A DNA stretch of 64,000 nucleotides from Streptomyces corallincola (GTDB lineage Bacteria; Actinomycetota; Actinomycetes; Streptomycetales; Streptomycetaceae). The notes below the pieces were generated by a model that was not told the DNA's origin, did no database searches, and was given only the letters and a program-made list of their open reading frames with translations. Of the stretch, positions 16,838 to 25,453 are shown one piece after another. A program made the position numbers and the translations under genes. Location: contig NZ_JAHRXF010000002.1 in assembly GCF_019104725.1 (NCBI RefSeq), positions 264,638 to 328,637 of the forward strand, given 5' to 3'. How positions within the stretch are numbered: position 1 is the stretch's first letter; each line of letters starts with the position of its first letter.

Positions 16838-17460
16838 CCAGTCCTTAAACACCACGGCTTGTGATGCCGGGGTGAAAGATTGGCCGAGTTGCCGTCATGG
16901 TGGCCGCGCTTTGCCAAAACTTGGCAATCGCGGCCACTGTTACTCGGAGTAAATCGGAAGCGGCTCTCTGACCGCTTTCGTCCCGAGATCAACTGTTTTC
17001 CGCTCCCCCTCGATGGCACCCAGGGTGTCCCTCCGGGTTCACGGAGTCGCCCATCGGTTATCGGGCCGTTACTAGCCAGTAACGAACCCCCTTGTGCCCG
17101 GGCCGAGAATGCACCACGATCGGCGACGCTCGGTCCATTCCCGCACCCCGGCAACCGGTCGGGTCGCGGGAGACTCTGGGTCCCCACCGAGCAGAGCCGG
17201 CGGCAGTGGCGCCGGCTCTAGGGCAGGGGGGTCTTCGCCTTCGCGGTGAAGCCTGTCCGAGAGGTTGTGCGTGATGTGTGTCAGGCGCGACCAGTGGTTG
17301 TCGCTCGGGGGTGATCGCCGGTGATCCGGGTGCGGTTCGCACCTCCGGGTGCGGGCGCTCTCCTTCCCGAGGACGTAGCACTTCTCCCATCCCTGTCCGG
17401 CTGTTCCCGTCCTCCGGGGCGGGGCCGGGCCAGGAGATGTACGTCCGAGAAGGAGGAAAT
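16838..17460 (+). promoter_or_regulatory. Long structured upstream region of the DUF6230 operon
   Basis: This 623-bp stretch holds no convincing gene. It contains a 36-nt hairpin (16901-16936) and two related palindromes, TTACT-CGG-AGTAA (16940-16952) and GTTACT-AGCC-AGTAAC (17068-17083). An 8-bp inverted repeat AGCCGGCG/CGCCGGCT lies near 17195-17217. A possible 16-codon mini-ORF starts at 17274 (MCVRRDQWLSLGGDRR). The TTACT...AGTAA pair suggests two sites for one dimeric regulator. Where transcription starts cannot be told by eye. Confidence 0.5.
16901..16936. terminator. Interrupted 14-bp hairpin after thioredoxin-TPR gene
   Basis: Outer arms TGGCCGCG (16901-16908) and CGCGGCCA (16929-16936) and inner arms TTGCCA (16911-16916) and TGGCAA (16922-16927) form one nested hairpin with a 5-nt AAACT loop. 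It lies 64 bp past the thioredoxin-TPR stop. It could end that transcript. With no U-run, a protein-binding role at the inner TTGCCA...TGGCAA palindrome is also possible. Confidence 0.5.
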
Positions 17461-18114
17461 ATGGAGTCCCAGGTGCGTGGCGGGACCAGATGGAAGCGGT
17501 TCGCTGTGGTCATGGTGCCCAGCGTCGCCGCGACGGCCGCGATAGGTGTCGCTCTCGCGCAGGGCGCGCTCGCCGCGTCGTTCAGCGTGTCGGGGCAGTC
17601 GTTCAAGGTCAGCGCCGACTCGCTGGAGGGGCAGGGCTTCGCCCAGTACGGCGCGATCGACCAGGGCTACACCCTGGACGGCAAGAAGACGATCCACCCG
17701 GTCGCCGTCTCGTCGTTCGATCACGCCGAGATCACCAACCTGTGCCAGTCCGTGGTCACGCCCGACGTGCCGGTCTTCGGCAAGGTCAGCCTGATCCTGC
17801 GGGCCGGTGGCAAGAACGCCCACAAGGTCGAGGCCGACCAGATCTACATCGACGTCGCCGACCTGAAGGCCGATGCCACCTTCAAGGGCATCGACATCGG
17901 TGTGGCGGCCGGTGACACGGCCAAGAGCAAGGGCGGCAAGGGCCCCGGCATGAAGGGCGGAGGCGAGCAGGCGAACCCGTACGGCTTCGCCCAGCAGGCC
18001 GACAGCGCCACGCTGACCGGTGTGAAGCAGACGGCGTGGGCGACCACCGCCGGTACCTTCCAGCTCAGTGGTCTGCACATGTCGCTGTCCACGACTGGCA
18101 AGGAGTGCTACTAA
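17461..18114 (+). CDS. DUF6230 family exported protein
   Basis: The 217-residue product starts MESQVRGGTRWKRFAVVMVP. A single hydrophobic segment (about residues 15-40, ending LAQGALAASFSVSG) serves as signal anchor or signal peptide. The remainder is beta-rich (FSVSGQSFKVSADSLEGQGF), with a basic Gly/Lys loop KSKGGKGPGMKGGGEQ, and ends KECY. DUF6230 is a Streptomycetales family sometimes mislabelled cholesterol esterase; I see no serine-hydrolase motif. The ATG has a strong AAGGAGG site. DUF6114 and Thr-Pro-rich genes follow on the same strand, an association that recurs in the genus, suggesting a cell-envelope or spore-surface role. Confidence 0.85.
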   Translation: MESQVRGGTRWKRFAVVMVPSVAATAAIGVALAQGALAASFSVSGQSFKVSADSLEGQGFAQYGAIDQGYTLDGKKTIHPVAVSSFDHAEITNLCQSVVTPDVPVFGKVSLILRAGGKNAHKVEADQIYIDVADLKADATFKGIDIGVAAGDTAKSKGGKGPGMKGGGEQANPYGFAQQADSATLTGVKQTAWATTAGTFQLSGLHMSLSTTGKECY

Positions 18115-18124
18115 GCACTCGTTG

Positions 18125-18157
18125 ACGGGCGGGGGAGCCTTCGGCGCCCCCGCCCGT
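18125..18157 (+). terminator. GC hairpin between DUF6230 and DUF6114 genes
   Basis: A 14-bp stem with one mismatch (CGGGCGGGGGAGCC / GGCGCCCCCGCCCG, loop TTC) starts 11 bp after the DUF6230 stop. It probably ends a fraction of transcripts, making the first gene more abundant than the two that follow. Confidence 0.6.
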
Positions 18158-18231
18158 TCCCTCTGGGGCCGTGCTTTCACGCGGGGCCCACATCGCCATC
18201 ACAGCAACGCCGCACCAGGGAGCTGTTTTCC

Positions 18232-18771
18232 ATGAGCGCCGAGACCCCTGCCGCCGACCCCGGCCAGTTCATCCGCCGGAGGCAGCAGTTCCGCGCGTGG
18301 CGGGGCAACCGTCCGTTCTGGGCGGGCCTGTACGTCCTGCTCAGCGGCTTTCCGATCATCTACTTCCCGTACTTCCATCTCCAGGTCGGTCACCTGACCC
18401 TGGCGATGGCGACGACTGCGGGAGCCGGGTCTCTGATCATCGGCGTGCTGCTGATCGTTCTGGGCATCAGCCTCTGGTTCCAGAAGCACGTGCGCACCTT
18501 CGCGGGTGTCGCGGCGATTCTGCTGGCGCTGGTGTCCCTGCCCGTCTCGAACTTCGGCGGGTTCATCGTCGGCTTCCTGCTCGCCCTGATCGGCGGCGCG
18601 ATGGCCGTGTCCTGGGTCCCGGCCGCGAAGCCGTCCGCGGGAGTTCAGGACGGCGCGTCCCACACCGCCGCGCCGCTGCCCCCGCAGGGCCCGGCCAGGA
18701 CGCACGAGTCGTACGACCTGTCAAAGACGACCCCGGTCAACGAGGCGAACGGGAGGCACAGTGCCGGCTGA
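18232..18771 (+). CDS. DUF6114 membrane protein
   Basis: This is a 179-residue protein with four hydrophobic segments: FWAGLYVLLSGFPIIYFPYF, AGSLIIGVLLIVLGISLWF, FAGVAAILLALVSLPVSNFG and FIVGFLLALIGGAMAVSW. A hydrophilic Pro/Ala-rich cytoplasmic or external tail follows (about residues 135-179). The arrangement and the FRAWRGNRPFWAGL opening are typical of DUF6114. Its 3' end overlaps the next gene by 11 bp, so the two are translationally coupled. Function is unknown; the repeated linkage with DUF6230 suggests that they form a membrane complex. Confidence 0.87.
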   Translation: MSAETPAADPGQFIRRRQQFRAWRGNRPFWAGLYVLLSGFPIIYFPYFHLQVGHLTLAMATTAGAGSLIIGVLLIVLGISLWFQKHVRTFAGVAAILLALVSLPVSNFGGFIVGFLLALIGGAMAVSWVPAAKPSAGVQDGASHTAAPLPPQGPARTHESYDLSKTTPVNEANGRHSAG

Positions 18772-20182
18772 CGAGGTGATCCTCGGGACCGACGTGGACG
18801 GGTCTCGGGAGAGAACCAGAGCCCGCCACGCGGCCCCCAAGAAGCCGCTGTTCACCAGATTCCACATGCCTGCCGGCAAGGCGATAGCCAGTGTGGCCAT
18901 GCCGACGGCCGTCCTGGTCGGCCTGGGGTTCACGTCGTCGCTCGCCCTCGCGGACAACGGCGGCACCACCCCGTCCGCCGCCAAGAGCCAGCAGGCCGAC
19001 GAATACAAGGACTGCGTCCAGGCCCTCGCCGACGGCAAGAAGGCCGACGACGGCAAGGACGGCAAGGACCCCTCCGCGTCGCCCTCCCCGTCGGCCTCCG
19101 GGACCGGTAAGGACGACGCGGGCGACAAGGGCGGGACGAAGGACACCGGCACCAAGGACACCGGGAGCAAGGGCACCGGTACCAAGGACAGCGGTACGGA
19201 CGCGGGCAAGCCCTCTTCGTCGGATTCAGGTTCCGACGACACGGCGAAGCCCGACCCGACCCGGTCCACGGGCACCGGCACCTCCGTCCCGACGCCGTCC
19301 ACCAGTGCGAGCCCGAGCGGTGACGGCGGCCTGCTGGGCGGCCTCGGGGACACCGTGGGGAACGTCCTCGGCGGCACCCTCGGCACCGCGCTCGGCGGCG
19401 GCACCAAGGACTCCGGTACGACCACGAGCCCCACCCCGTCCCAGTCCGCCACCAAGGCACCCGAGGCCCCGAAGACGCCGGAGTCGAAGACCCCGGAGTC
19501 GAAGACCCCGGAGTCGAAGAAGGCCGACGCCAAGGGCCACGGCACCCTCACCGGCACCGTCAAGGACACCCTCGACAAGGTGACCGGCACGGTGAAGGAC
19601 ACCACCGACGGTGCCTCCAGGACCGTGGGGGACGCCGGTAAGGCGCTCGGGGACGCGGGCAAGGCGGCCAAGGACGCCGTACCCGGCGCCGACGCCGCGC
19701 TGCCGGACGACTGCCCGAAGGCCACGGACGCCGAGGGCGGGATCGACAACAAGGTCCCGCTCGCGGACGACCCCTGGTACCTGAGCGCCAGTTCGCTGAC
19801 GCTGAAGGGCGCCGACTACAAGGGGATCGTGGAGGTGCGCACCGCCAACGGCACCGTGAAGAAGGTGCTGAAGTACGTCATCTCCGACGGCACCGACATC
19901 GGTGACCTGCACCAGACGGTCATCGACAAGCAGGCCGGCAAGACGTACCACGTCCAGGCAGGCAAGGGCACGACCTCCACCATCACCGGCGGTCAGACGG
20001 TGATGTACACGGAGAAGATCTCCGGCAACCTGCTCGGCCTGCTGCCCGTGACGTTCAGTCCGGACAGCCCGCCGCCGCTCAACCTGCCGTTGATCTACTT
20101 CACCAACGCCAAGGTGACGCAGGCCGCGCAGTTCGGCGGCAACCTGCACATCCCCGGCATGCGGCAGTACATCACCGACTGA
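18761..20182 (+). CDS. Exported Thr/Ser/Pro/Lys-rich repeat protein with C-terminal domain
   Basis: This is a 473-residue protein starting at a GTG inside the DUF6114 gene. A hydrophobic segment at about residues 38-62 (AIASVAMPTAVLVGLGFTSSLALA) serves as signal sequence. A long low-complexity region follows (about residues 85-310) with KDTGTKDTGSKGTGTKDSGT-like units, three tandem KTPES units and amphipathic KDTLDKVTGTVKDTTDGA repeats. Two regularly spaced cysteines flank it (DCVQALAD, DDCPKATD). The final 150 residues form a compact domain (WYLSASSLTLKGADYKGIVEVR). That plan suits a wall-spanning stalk with a head domain. It is coupled to DUF6114 and ends at a strong bidirectional terminator. 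Confidence 0.85.
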   Translation: MPADEVILGTDVDGSRERTRARHAAPKKPLFTRFHMPAGKAIASVAMPTAVLVGLGFTSSLALADNGGTTPSAAKSQQADEYKDCVQALADGKKADDGKDGKDPSASPSPSASGTGKDDAGDKGGTKDTGTKDTGSKGTGTKDSGTDAGKPSSSDSGSDDTAKPDPTRSTGTGTSVPTPSTSASPSGDGGLLGGLGDTVGNVLGGTLGTALGGGTKDSGTTTSPTPSQSATKAPEAPKTPESKTPESKTPESKKADAKGHGTLTGTVKDTLDKVTGTVKDTTDGASRTVGDAGKALGDAGKAAKDAVPGADAALPDDCPKATDAEGGIDNKVPLADDPWYLSASSLTLKGADYKGIVEVRTANGTVKKVLKYVISDGTDIGDLHQTVIDKQAGKTYHVQAGKGTTSTITGGQTVMYTEKISGNLLGLLPVTFSPDSPPPLNLPLIYFTNAKVTQAAQFGGNLHIPGMRQYITD

Positions 20183-20240
20183 CCCGCGCCGACGGGCCGC
20201 AAGGCCCCACCCCGAAGCCACTTCGGAGCCGCGAAACACC

Positions 20241-20272
20241 GAGGGCGCCCCCTTCTGGAAGGGGGCGCCCTC
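20241..20272. terminator. Bidirectional terminator between convergent genes
   Basis: GAGGGCGCCCCCTT (20241-20254) pairs perfectly with AAGGGGGCGCCCTC (20259-20272) around a CTGG loop. Fourteen GC-rich base pairs between two converging genes make this a near-certain terminator for both. Confidence 0.85.
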
Positions 20273-20297
20273 GGCGCCGTTCAGGCCGCGGTGCCGC

Positions 20298-21722
20298 TCA
20301 GACGTCGCCGCCGAGCTGGTGCACCCGGACCATGTTGGTGGTGCCGGGGACACCGGGGGGCGAACCGGCGGTGATCACCAGGGTGTCGCCGGGGGTGAAG
20401 CGGCCGAGCTTGGCCACCTCGGCGTCCACCATGTCCACCATCTCGTCGGTGGTGTTGACGAACGGCACCACGTGCGACTCCACGCCCCAGCTCAGGCTGA
20501 GCTGGTTGCGGGTGCCCTCGTCCGTGGTGAACGCGATGACCGGCTGGGCCGCGCGGTAGCGGGACAGCCGACGGGCGGTGTCACCGGACTTGGTGAAGGC
20601 GACCAGGCCGCGCCCGCCGAGGAAGTCGGCGATCTCGCAGGCCGCGCGGGCGACCGAACCGCCCTGGGTGCGCGGCTTCTTGCCCGGCACCAGCGGCTGG
20701 AGGCCCTTGGAGAGCAGCTCCTCCTCGGCCGCCACGACGATCTTCGACATCGTCTTGACCGTCTCGACCGGGTAGGCGCCGACCGAGGACTCCGCCGACA
20801 GCATGACCGCGTCGGCGCCGTCCAGGATGGCGTTGGCGACGTCGGACGCCTCGGCGCGGGTCGGGCGGGAGTTGGTGATCATCGACTCCATCATCTGGGT
20901 CGCCACGATCACCGGCTTGGCGTTGCGGCGGCACAGCTCGATGAGGCGCTTCTGCACCATCGGGACGCGCTCCAGCGGGTACTCGACGGCGAGGTCGCCG
21001 CGGGCGACCATCACACCGTCGAACGCCATGACGACGTCCTCCATGTTCTCGACGGCCTGCGGCTTCTCCACCTTGGCGATGACGGGGACCCGGCGGCCCT
21101 CCTCGTCCATCACCTTGTGCACGTCGTGGATGTCCCGGGCGTCCCGGACGAAGGACAGCGCGACCATGTCGCAGCCCATGCGGAGCGCGAAGCGCAGGTC
21201 CTCGACGTCCTTGTCGGACAGCGCGGGCACGTTCACCGCGGCGCCGGGCAGGTTGATGCCCTTGTGGTCGGAGACCACACCGCCCTCGATGACGATGGTC
21301 TTCACGCGCGGACCTTCGACGTCCACGACCTTCAGCTCGACGTTGCCGTCGTTGATCAGGATCTGGTCGCCGCGCGACACGTCCGCGGGCAGGCCCTTGT
21401 ACGTGGTGCCGCAGATCTGCTTGTCACCGGCCACGTCCTCGGCGGTGATGACGAACTCGTCGCCGCGCTCCAGCTCCACCGGGCCCTCGGCGAAGGTCTC
21501 CAGGCGGATCTTGGGGCCCTGGAGGTCGGCCAGGACGCCGACGGCGCGGCCGGTCTCCTTGGCGGCGGCCCGGACGCGGTCGTACCGCCCCTGGTGCTCG
21601 GCGTGCGAGCCGTGGCTGAAGTTGAAACGGGCCACGTTCATGCCGGCCTCGATCATCGAGACGAGCTTTTCGTGGGTATCGACCGCGGGGCCGAGCGTGC
21701 AGACGATTTTTGAACGGCGCAT
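20298..21722 (-). CDS. pyk: Pyruvate kinase
   Basis: The product is 474 residues and full length for a bacterial pyruvate kinase, transferring phosphate from phosphoenolpyruvate to ADP in the cytosol. It starts MRRSKIVCTLGPAVDTHEKL. Visible family motifs are NVARFNFSHGSHAEH, LADLQGPKIRL, the K/E active-site run PVIAKVEKPQAVENME, VMVARGDLAVEYPLERVPMVQKRLI and TQMMESMITNSRPTRAE. The C-terminal domain ends GSPPGVPGTTNMVRVHQLG. ackA and pta follow upstream on the same strand, 143 bp away, forming a phosphoenolpyruvate-pyruvate-acetate block. From memory, this is the second of two pyruvate kinases in S. coelicolor. Confidence 0.96.
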   Translation of the reverse strand: MRRSKIVCTLGPAVDTHEKLVSMIEAGMNVARFNFSHGSHAEHQGRYDRVRAAAKETGRAVGVLADLQGPKIRLETFAEGPVELERGDEFVITAEDVAGDKQICGTTYKGLPADVSRGDQILINDGNVELKVVDVEGPRVKTIVIEGGVVSDHKGINLPGAAVNVPALSDKDVEDLRFALRMGCDMVALSFVRDARDIHDVHKVMDEEGRRVPVIAKVEKPQAVENMEDVVMAFDGVMVARGDLAVEYPLERVPMVQKRLIELCRRNAKPVIVATQMMESMITNSRPTRAEASDVANAILDGADAVMLSAESSVGAYPVETVKTMSKIVVAAEEELLSKGLQPLVPGKKPRTQGGSVARAACEIADFLGGRGLVAFTKSGDTARRLSRYRAAQPVIAFTTDEGTRNQLSLSWGVESHVVPFVNTTDEMVDMVDAEVAKLGRFTPGDTLVITAGSPPGVPGTTNMVRVHQLGGDV

Positions 21723-21865
21723 GGGGCGATCCTATCGGTTTGTTTCGCTGCGGAATATTCCGGCTGGTGGAAGATACAAATGGGCGGACAGCCGCTCAGT
21801 CGTGTTACTCGCGTGTATTGCCGCGGAGTTCGCCGGAGCCCGCCGGAGTCGGCCGGAGCCCCTTC

Positions 21866-23071
21866 TCACTTTCCCGCCAGCGCGTACGTCTGGGTGGCGA
21901 TCTCCAGCTCCTCGTCGGTCGGCACCACGGCCACCGCGACGCGGGCGGAGTCCGGGGAGATCAGCCGGCCGCCGTCACCGGGCGCCGCGTTGCGCACCGG
22001 GTCCACCGCGAGGCCCAGGGTCTCCAGGTCCGCGAGCGCCGCCTCCCGCACCACCGCCGCGTTCTCCCCGACACCGGCCGTGAACACCACCGCGTCCACC
22101 CGGCCGAGCACGGCGCAATAAGCGCCGATGTACTTCCTCAGCCGGTGAATGTAAATGTCGAACGCGAGGGCCGCCTCGGCGTCGCCCGCGTCGATACGAC
22201 GACGGATCTCCCGCATGTCATTGTCCCCGCACAGCCCGAACAGACCGCTCCTCTTGTTGAGGAGAGTGTCGATCTCGTCGGTGGACATTCCGCCGACGCG
22301 CCGCAAATGAAAGATGACGGCCGGGTCCAGGTCCCCGGACCGGGTGCCCATCACCAGCCCCTCCAGCGGCGTCAGTCCCATCGAGGTGTCCACGCACCGC
22401 CCGCCCCGCACCGCCGACGCAGAGGCCCCGTTCCCCAGGTGCAGCACGATGACGTTCACGTCCGCCGGGTCCCGGCCCAGCAGCCGCGCCGTCTCCCGCG
22501 CCACGTAGGCGTGCGAGGTGCCGTGGAAGCCGTAGCGGCGGATGCGGTACCGGTCGGCGATCCTCGGGTCGATCGCGTACCGTGCCGCCGCCTCCGGCAT
22601 CGTCGTGTGGAACGCGGTGTCGAACACCGCGACCTGCGGCAGGTCCGGGCGCAGCGCGCGGGCGGTGCGGATGCCGGTCAGGTTGGCCGGGTTGTGCAGC
22701 GGGGCGACCGGGATCAGCCGCTCGATCTCGGTGAGCACCTCGTCGTCGATGACGGTCGGCTCGGTGAAGAACATCCCGCCGTGCACCACCCGGTGCCCGA
22801 TGGCGGCCAGTTCGGGGGAGTCCAGGCCGAGACCGTCGCGGGCCAGCTCCTCCGCGACCGCCTTCAGCGCGGCCCCGTGGTCCGCGATCGGCCCGCCGCG
22901 CTCCCGGCTCGCGCCGGTCGCGGGCACGGTGTGCTTCAGCCGCGAGGTCCGCTCGCCGATCCGCTCCACCAGGCCGGACGCCAGCCGGGTCCGCTCCCGC
23001 ATGTCCAGGAGCTGGTACTTCACCGACGAGGAGCCGGAGTTGAGGACGAGGACACGGGTCGGGGAGGTCAC
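21866..23071 (-). CDS. ackA: Acetate kinase
   Basis: The 401-residue ASKHA-fold kinase converts acetyl phosphate and ADP to acetate and ATP. Motifs: RVLVLNSGSSSVKYQLLDM at the N-terminus, GHRVVHGGMFFTEP, FDTAFHTTMP, RYGFHGTSHAYV, VIVLHLGNGASASAV, DTSMGLTPLEGLVMGTRSGD and FTAGVGENAAVVRE. It starts at a GTG that overlaps the pta stop (GTGA), so the two enzymes are translationally coupled and made in step. The pair controls acetyl phosphate, which also acetylates proteins and can phosphorylate response regulators. Confidence 0.97.
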   Translation of the reverse strand: MTSPTRVLVLNSGSSSVKYQLLDMRERTRLASGLVERIGERTSRLKHTVPATGASRERGGPIADHGAALKAVAEELARDGLGLDSPELAAIGHRVVHGGMFFTEPTVIDDEVLTEIERLIPVAPLHNPANLTGIRTARALRPDLPQVAVFDTAFHTTMPEAAARYAIDPRIADRYRIRRYGFHGTSHAYVARETARLLGRDPADVNVIVLHLGNGASASAVRGGRCVDTSMGLTPLEGLVMGTRSGDLDPAVIFHLRRVGGMSTDEIDTLLNKRSGLFGLCGDNDMREIRRRIDAGDAEAALAFDIYIHRLRKYIGAYCAVLGRVDAVVFTAGVGENAAVVREAALADLETLGLAVDPVRNAAPGDGGRLISPDSARVAVAVVPTDEELEIATQTYALAGK

Positions 23072-25194
23072 TGCTGGGACGCCTTCTCACTGGAGTGCTC
23101 GGACGGGACGGGGGCCGGACCGGGGGACGGGTCCTGGGCCTGGATGGCGGTGATCGCCACGGTGTTCACGATGTCCTGCACCAGCGCGCCCCGCGACAGG
23201 TCGTTCACCGGCTTGCGCAGCCCCTGGAGCACCGGCCCGACCGCGATCGCCCCCGCCGACCGCTGCACCGCCTTGTACGTGTTGTTGCCGGTGTTCAGGT
23301 CGGGGAAGACCAGCACGCTCGCCTGGCCCGCGACCTCCGAGCCGGGCAGCTTGGTCGCCGCCACCGACGGCTCCACCGCCGCGTCGTACTGGATCGGCCC
23401 CTCGATCTTCAGGTCCGGGCGGCGCGAGCGCGCCAGTTCCGTCGCCGCCCGCACCTTGTCCACGTCCGCGCCCGACCCGGAGGTCCCGGTGGAGTACGAC
23501 AGCATGGCGATCCGGGGTTCCACCCCGAACCGGGCCGCCGTGCCCGCCGCCTGCACGGCGATGTCCGCCAGCGCCTCCGCGTCCGGGTCCGGGTTGACCG
23601 CGCAGTCGCCGTAGACCAGCACCTTGTCGGCCAGGCACATGAAGAACACCGAGGAGACGATCGAGGTGTCCGGGCGGGTCTTGATGATCTCGAAGGCCGG
23701 GCGGATCGTCGCGGCCGTGGAGTGCACCGAGCCCGACACCATGCCGTCCGCCAGGCCCTCCTGGACCATCAGCGTGCCGAAGTAGTTCACGTCGGCGACC
23801 ACGTCGTGCGCCAGCTCCACCGTCACGCCCCGGTGCGCGCGCAGCTCCGCGTACTTCTGCGCGAACAGGTCCCGCAACTCGCTGGTGGCCGGGTCGATCA
23901 GCTGGCTGTCGCCGAGGTCGATGCCCAGGTCGGCGGCCTTCTTGCGGATCTGCTCCACCGGGCCCAGCAGCGTCAGGTCGCACACCCCGCGCCGCAGCAG
24001 CACCTCCGCCGCGTGCAGCACCCGCTCCTCGGTGCCCTCGGGCAGCACCACCCGGCGCCGCTCCGCGCGGGCCTGCTCCAGCAGCTTGTGCTCGAACATC
24101 ATCGGCGTGATCCGGCCGCTGCTCGGCGCCGAGACCCGCTCGGCCAGCTCCGCGGTGTCCACGTGCCGCTCGAACAGGCCGAGCGCGGTCTCCGCCTTGC
24201 GCGGGGTGGCCGCGCTCAGCTTGCCCTCCAGCGAGAACAGCTGCTCGGCCGTGGGGAAACTCGTCCCCGACACCGACAGCACCGGGGTGCCGGGTGCCAG
24301 CCGGGTCGCCAGTGCCATCACCTCGTGGCTCGGCACCTCGTCCAGGGTGAGCAGTATCCCCGCGATCGGCGGGGTACCGGCGCTGTGCGCGGCCAGCGCG
24401 CCCACCACCAGGTCCGCGCGGTCGCCGGGGGTCACCACCAGGCAGCCGGGGGTCAGCGCGGTCAGGAAGTTCGGCAGCATCGCCCCGCCGAACACGAAGC
24501 CGAGCGCGTCCCGCGCCAGCCCCGAGTCGTCCCCGAGCAGCACCCGGCCGCCGAGCGCCTGCGCGATCTGCGCGACGGTCGGCGCGGACAGCGCGGGCTC
24601 GTCCGGCACCACGTACACCGGTACCGGCAGCCGCCCGGCCGCCCGCTCCGCGATCCCGTCCCGGTCCTCGCGGGCCACCCGGTTGGCGACCATCGCCAGG
24701 ACGTCGCAGCCGCGCCCGGCGTACGCCCGGTGCGCGTTGCGGGTCTCGTCCAGCACCGATTCCGCGCTCTGCCCCCGGCCGCCGACCACCGGGATCACCG
24801 AGGCGCCGAACTCGTTGGCGAGCCGGGCGTTCAGCGACAGCTCGTCCGGGAGCTGGGTCGCGGCGAAGTCGGTGCCGAGGACCAGGACCACGTCGAAGGC
24901 GCGGGCCACCTGGTGGAAGCGGTCCACCAGCACCGACACCAGCTCGTCGGTGCCCTGCTCGGCCTGGAGCGCGGACGCCTCCGCGTAGTCCATGCCGTAG
25001 ACGGTCGCGGAGTCCTGGGAGAGCCGGTAGCGGGCCCGCAGCAGCTCGAACAGCCGGTCCGGGCCGTCGTGCACCAGCGGGCGGAACACCCCGACCCGAT
25101 CGACCTGCCGGGTCAGGAGTTCCATGACCCCCAGCTCCACGACCTGACGGCCGTCGCCGCGGTCGATCCCGGTCACGTACACGCTGCGCGTCAC
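23068..25194 (-). CDS. pta: Phosphate acetyltransferase, long form
   Basis: The product has 708 residues and two parts. Residues about 1-360 are a BioD-like P-loop-fold and DRTGG regulatory region (MTRSVYVTGIDRGDGRQVVE, followed by VLVLGTDFAATQLPDELSLNARL). Residues about 370-690 are the catalytic PTA domain (RRVVLPEGTEERVLHAAEVL, MVSGSVHSTAATIRPAFEIIKT, MLSYSTGTSGSGADVDKVR, FPDLNTGNNTYKAVQRSAGA). It converts acetyl-CoA and phosphate to acetyl phosphate. The N-terminal glycine-rich P-loop is not canonical (GIDRGDGRQ), so it is probably regulatory. It is the first gene of pta-ackA and is divergent from pfkA. Confidence 0.95.
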   Translation of the reverse strand: MTRSVYVTGIDRGDGRQVVELGVMELLTRQVDRVGVFRPLVHDGPDRLFELLRARYRLSQDSATVYGMDYAEASALQAEQGTDELVSVLVDRFHQVARAFDVVLVLGTDFAATQLPDELSLNARLANEFGASVIPVVGGRGQSAESVLDETRNAHRAYAGRGCDVLAMVANRVAREDRDGIAERAAGRLPVPVYVVPDEPALSAPTVAQIAQALGGRVLLGDDSGLARDALGFVFGGAMLPNFLTALTPGCLVVTPGDRADLVVGALAAHSAGTPPIAGILLTLDEVPSHEVMALATRLAPGTPVLSVSGTSFPTAEQLFSLEGKLSAATPRKAETALGLFERHVDTAELAERVSAPSSGRITPMMFEHKLLEQARAERRRVVLPEGTEERVLHAAEVLLRRGVCDLTLLGPVEQIRKKAADLGIDLGDSQLIDPATSELRDLFAQKYAELRAHRGVTVELAHDVVADVNYFGTLMVQEGLADGMVSGSVHSTAATIRPAFEIIKTRPDTSIVSSVFFMCLADKVLVYGDCAVNPDPDAEALADIAVQAAGTAARFGVEPRIAMLSYSTGTSGSGADVDKVRAATELARSRRPDLKIEGPIQYDAAVEPSVAATKLPGSEVAGQASVLVFPDLNTGNNTYKAVQRSAGAIAVGPVLQGLRKPVNDLSRGALVQDIVNTVAITAIQAQDPSPGPAPVPSEHSSEKASQQ

Positions 25195-25306
25195 AGGGGC
25201 GCTCCGTCTCCGCGGGGCGCGGGGCCCCTCAGTCCTGGTTCCTCGGTGTTCTCCGTGCGGTCACCCCGTGGCCGGAAAAAAGCCCCCCGAGGCGAGCACA
25301 ACCCCC

Positions 25307-25335
25307 TTGACAATACCCCTGTCGAAGGATAGGGA
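25307..25335 (+). promoter_or_regulatory. Probable promoter of pfkA
   Basis: TTGACA (25307-25312), a 17-bp spacer, and TAGGGA (25330-25335) form a good housekeeping-type promoter. The start would fall near 25342, leaving an untranslated leader of about 110 nt before pfkA. Confidence 0.55.
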
Positions 25336-25453
25336 TTCCCGCCGCTTTTGGGGGTGCGGACGGCCGGGACCCGGCCGCTCGTCGGCTCCCCGGCGGGCGT
25401 GAAAGAATCGTGGCGGCTCACCGGCACCCACAGCGAGCAGGAGACACAGCAGG

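Noticed and set aside
16838..17460. c-di-AMP or cobalamin riboswitch in the long leader
   Set aside because: Hairpins are present but the conserved motifs of those riboswitch classes are not visible.
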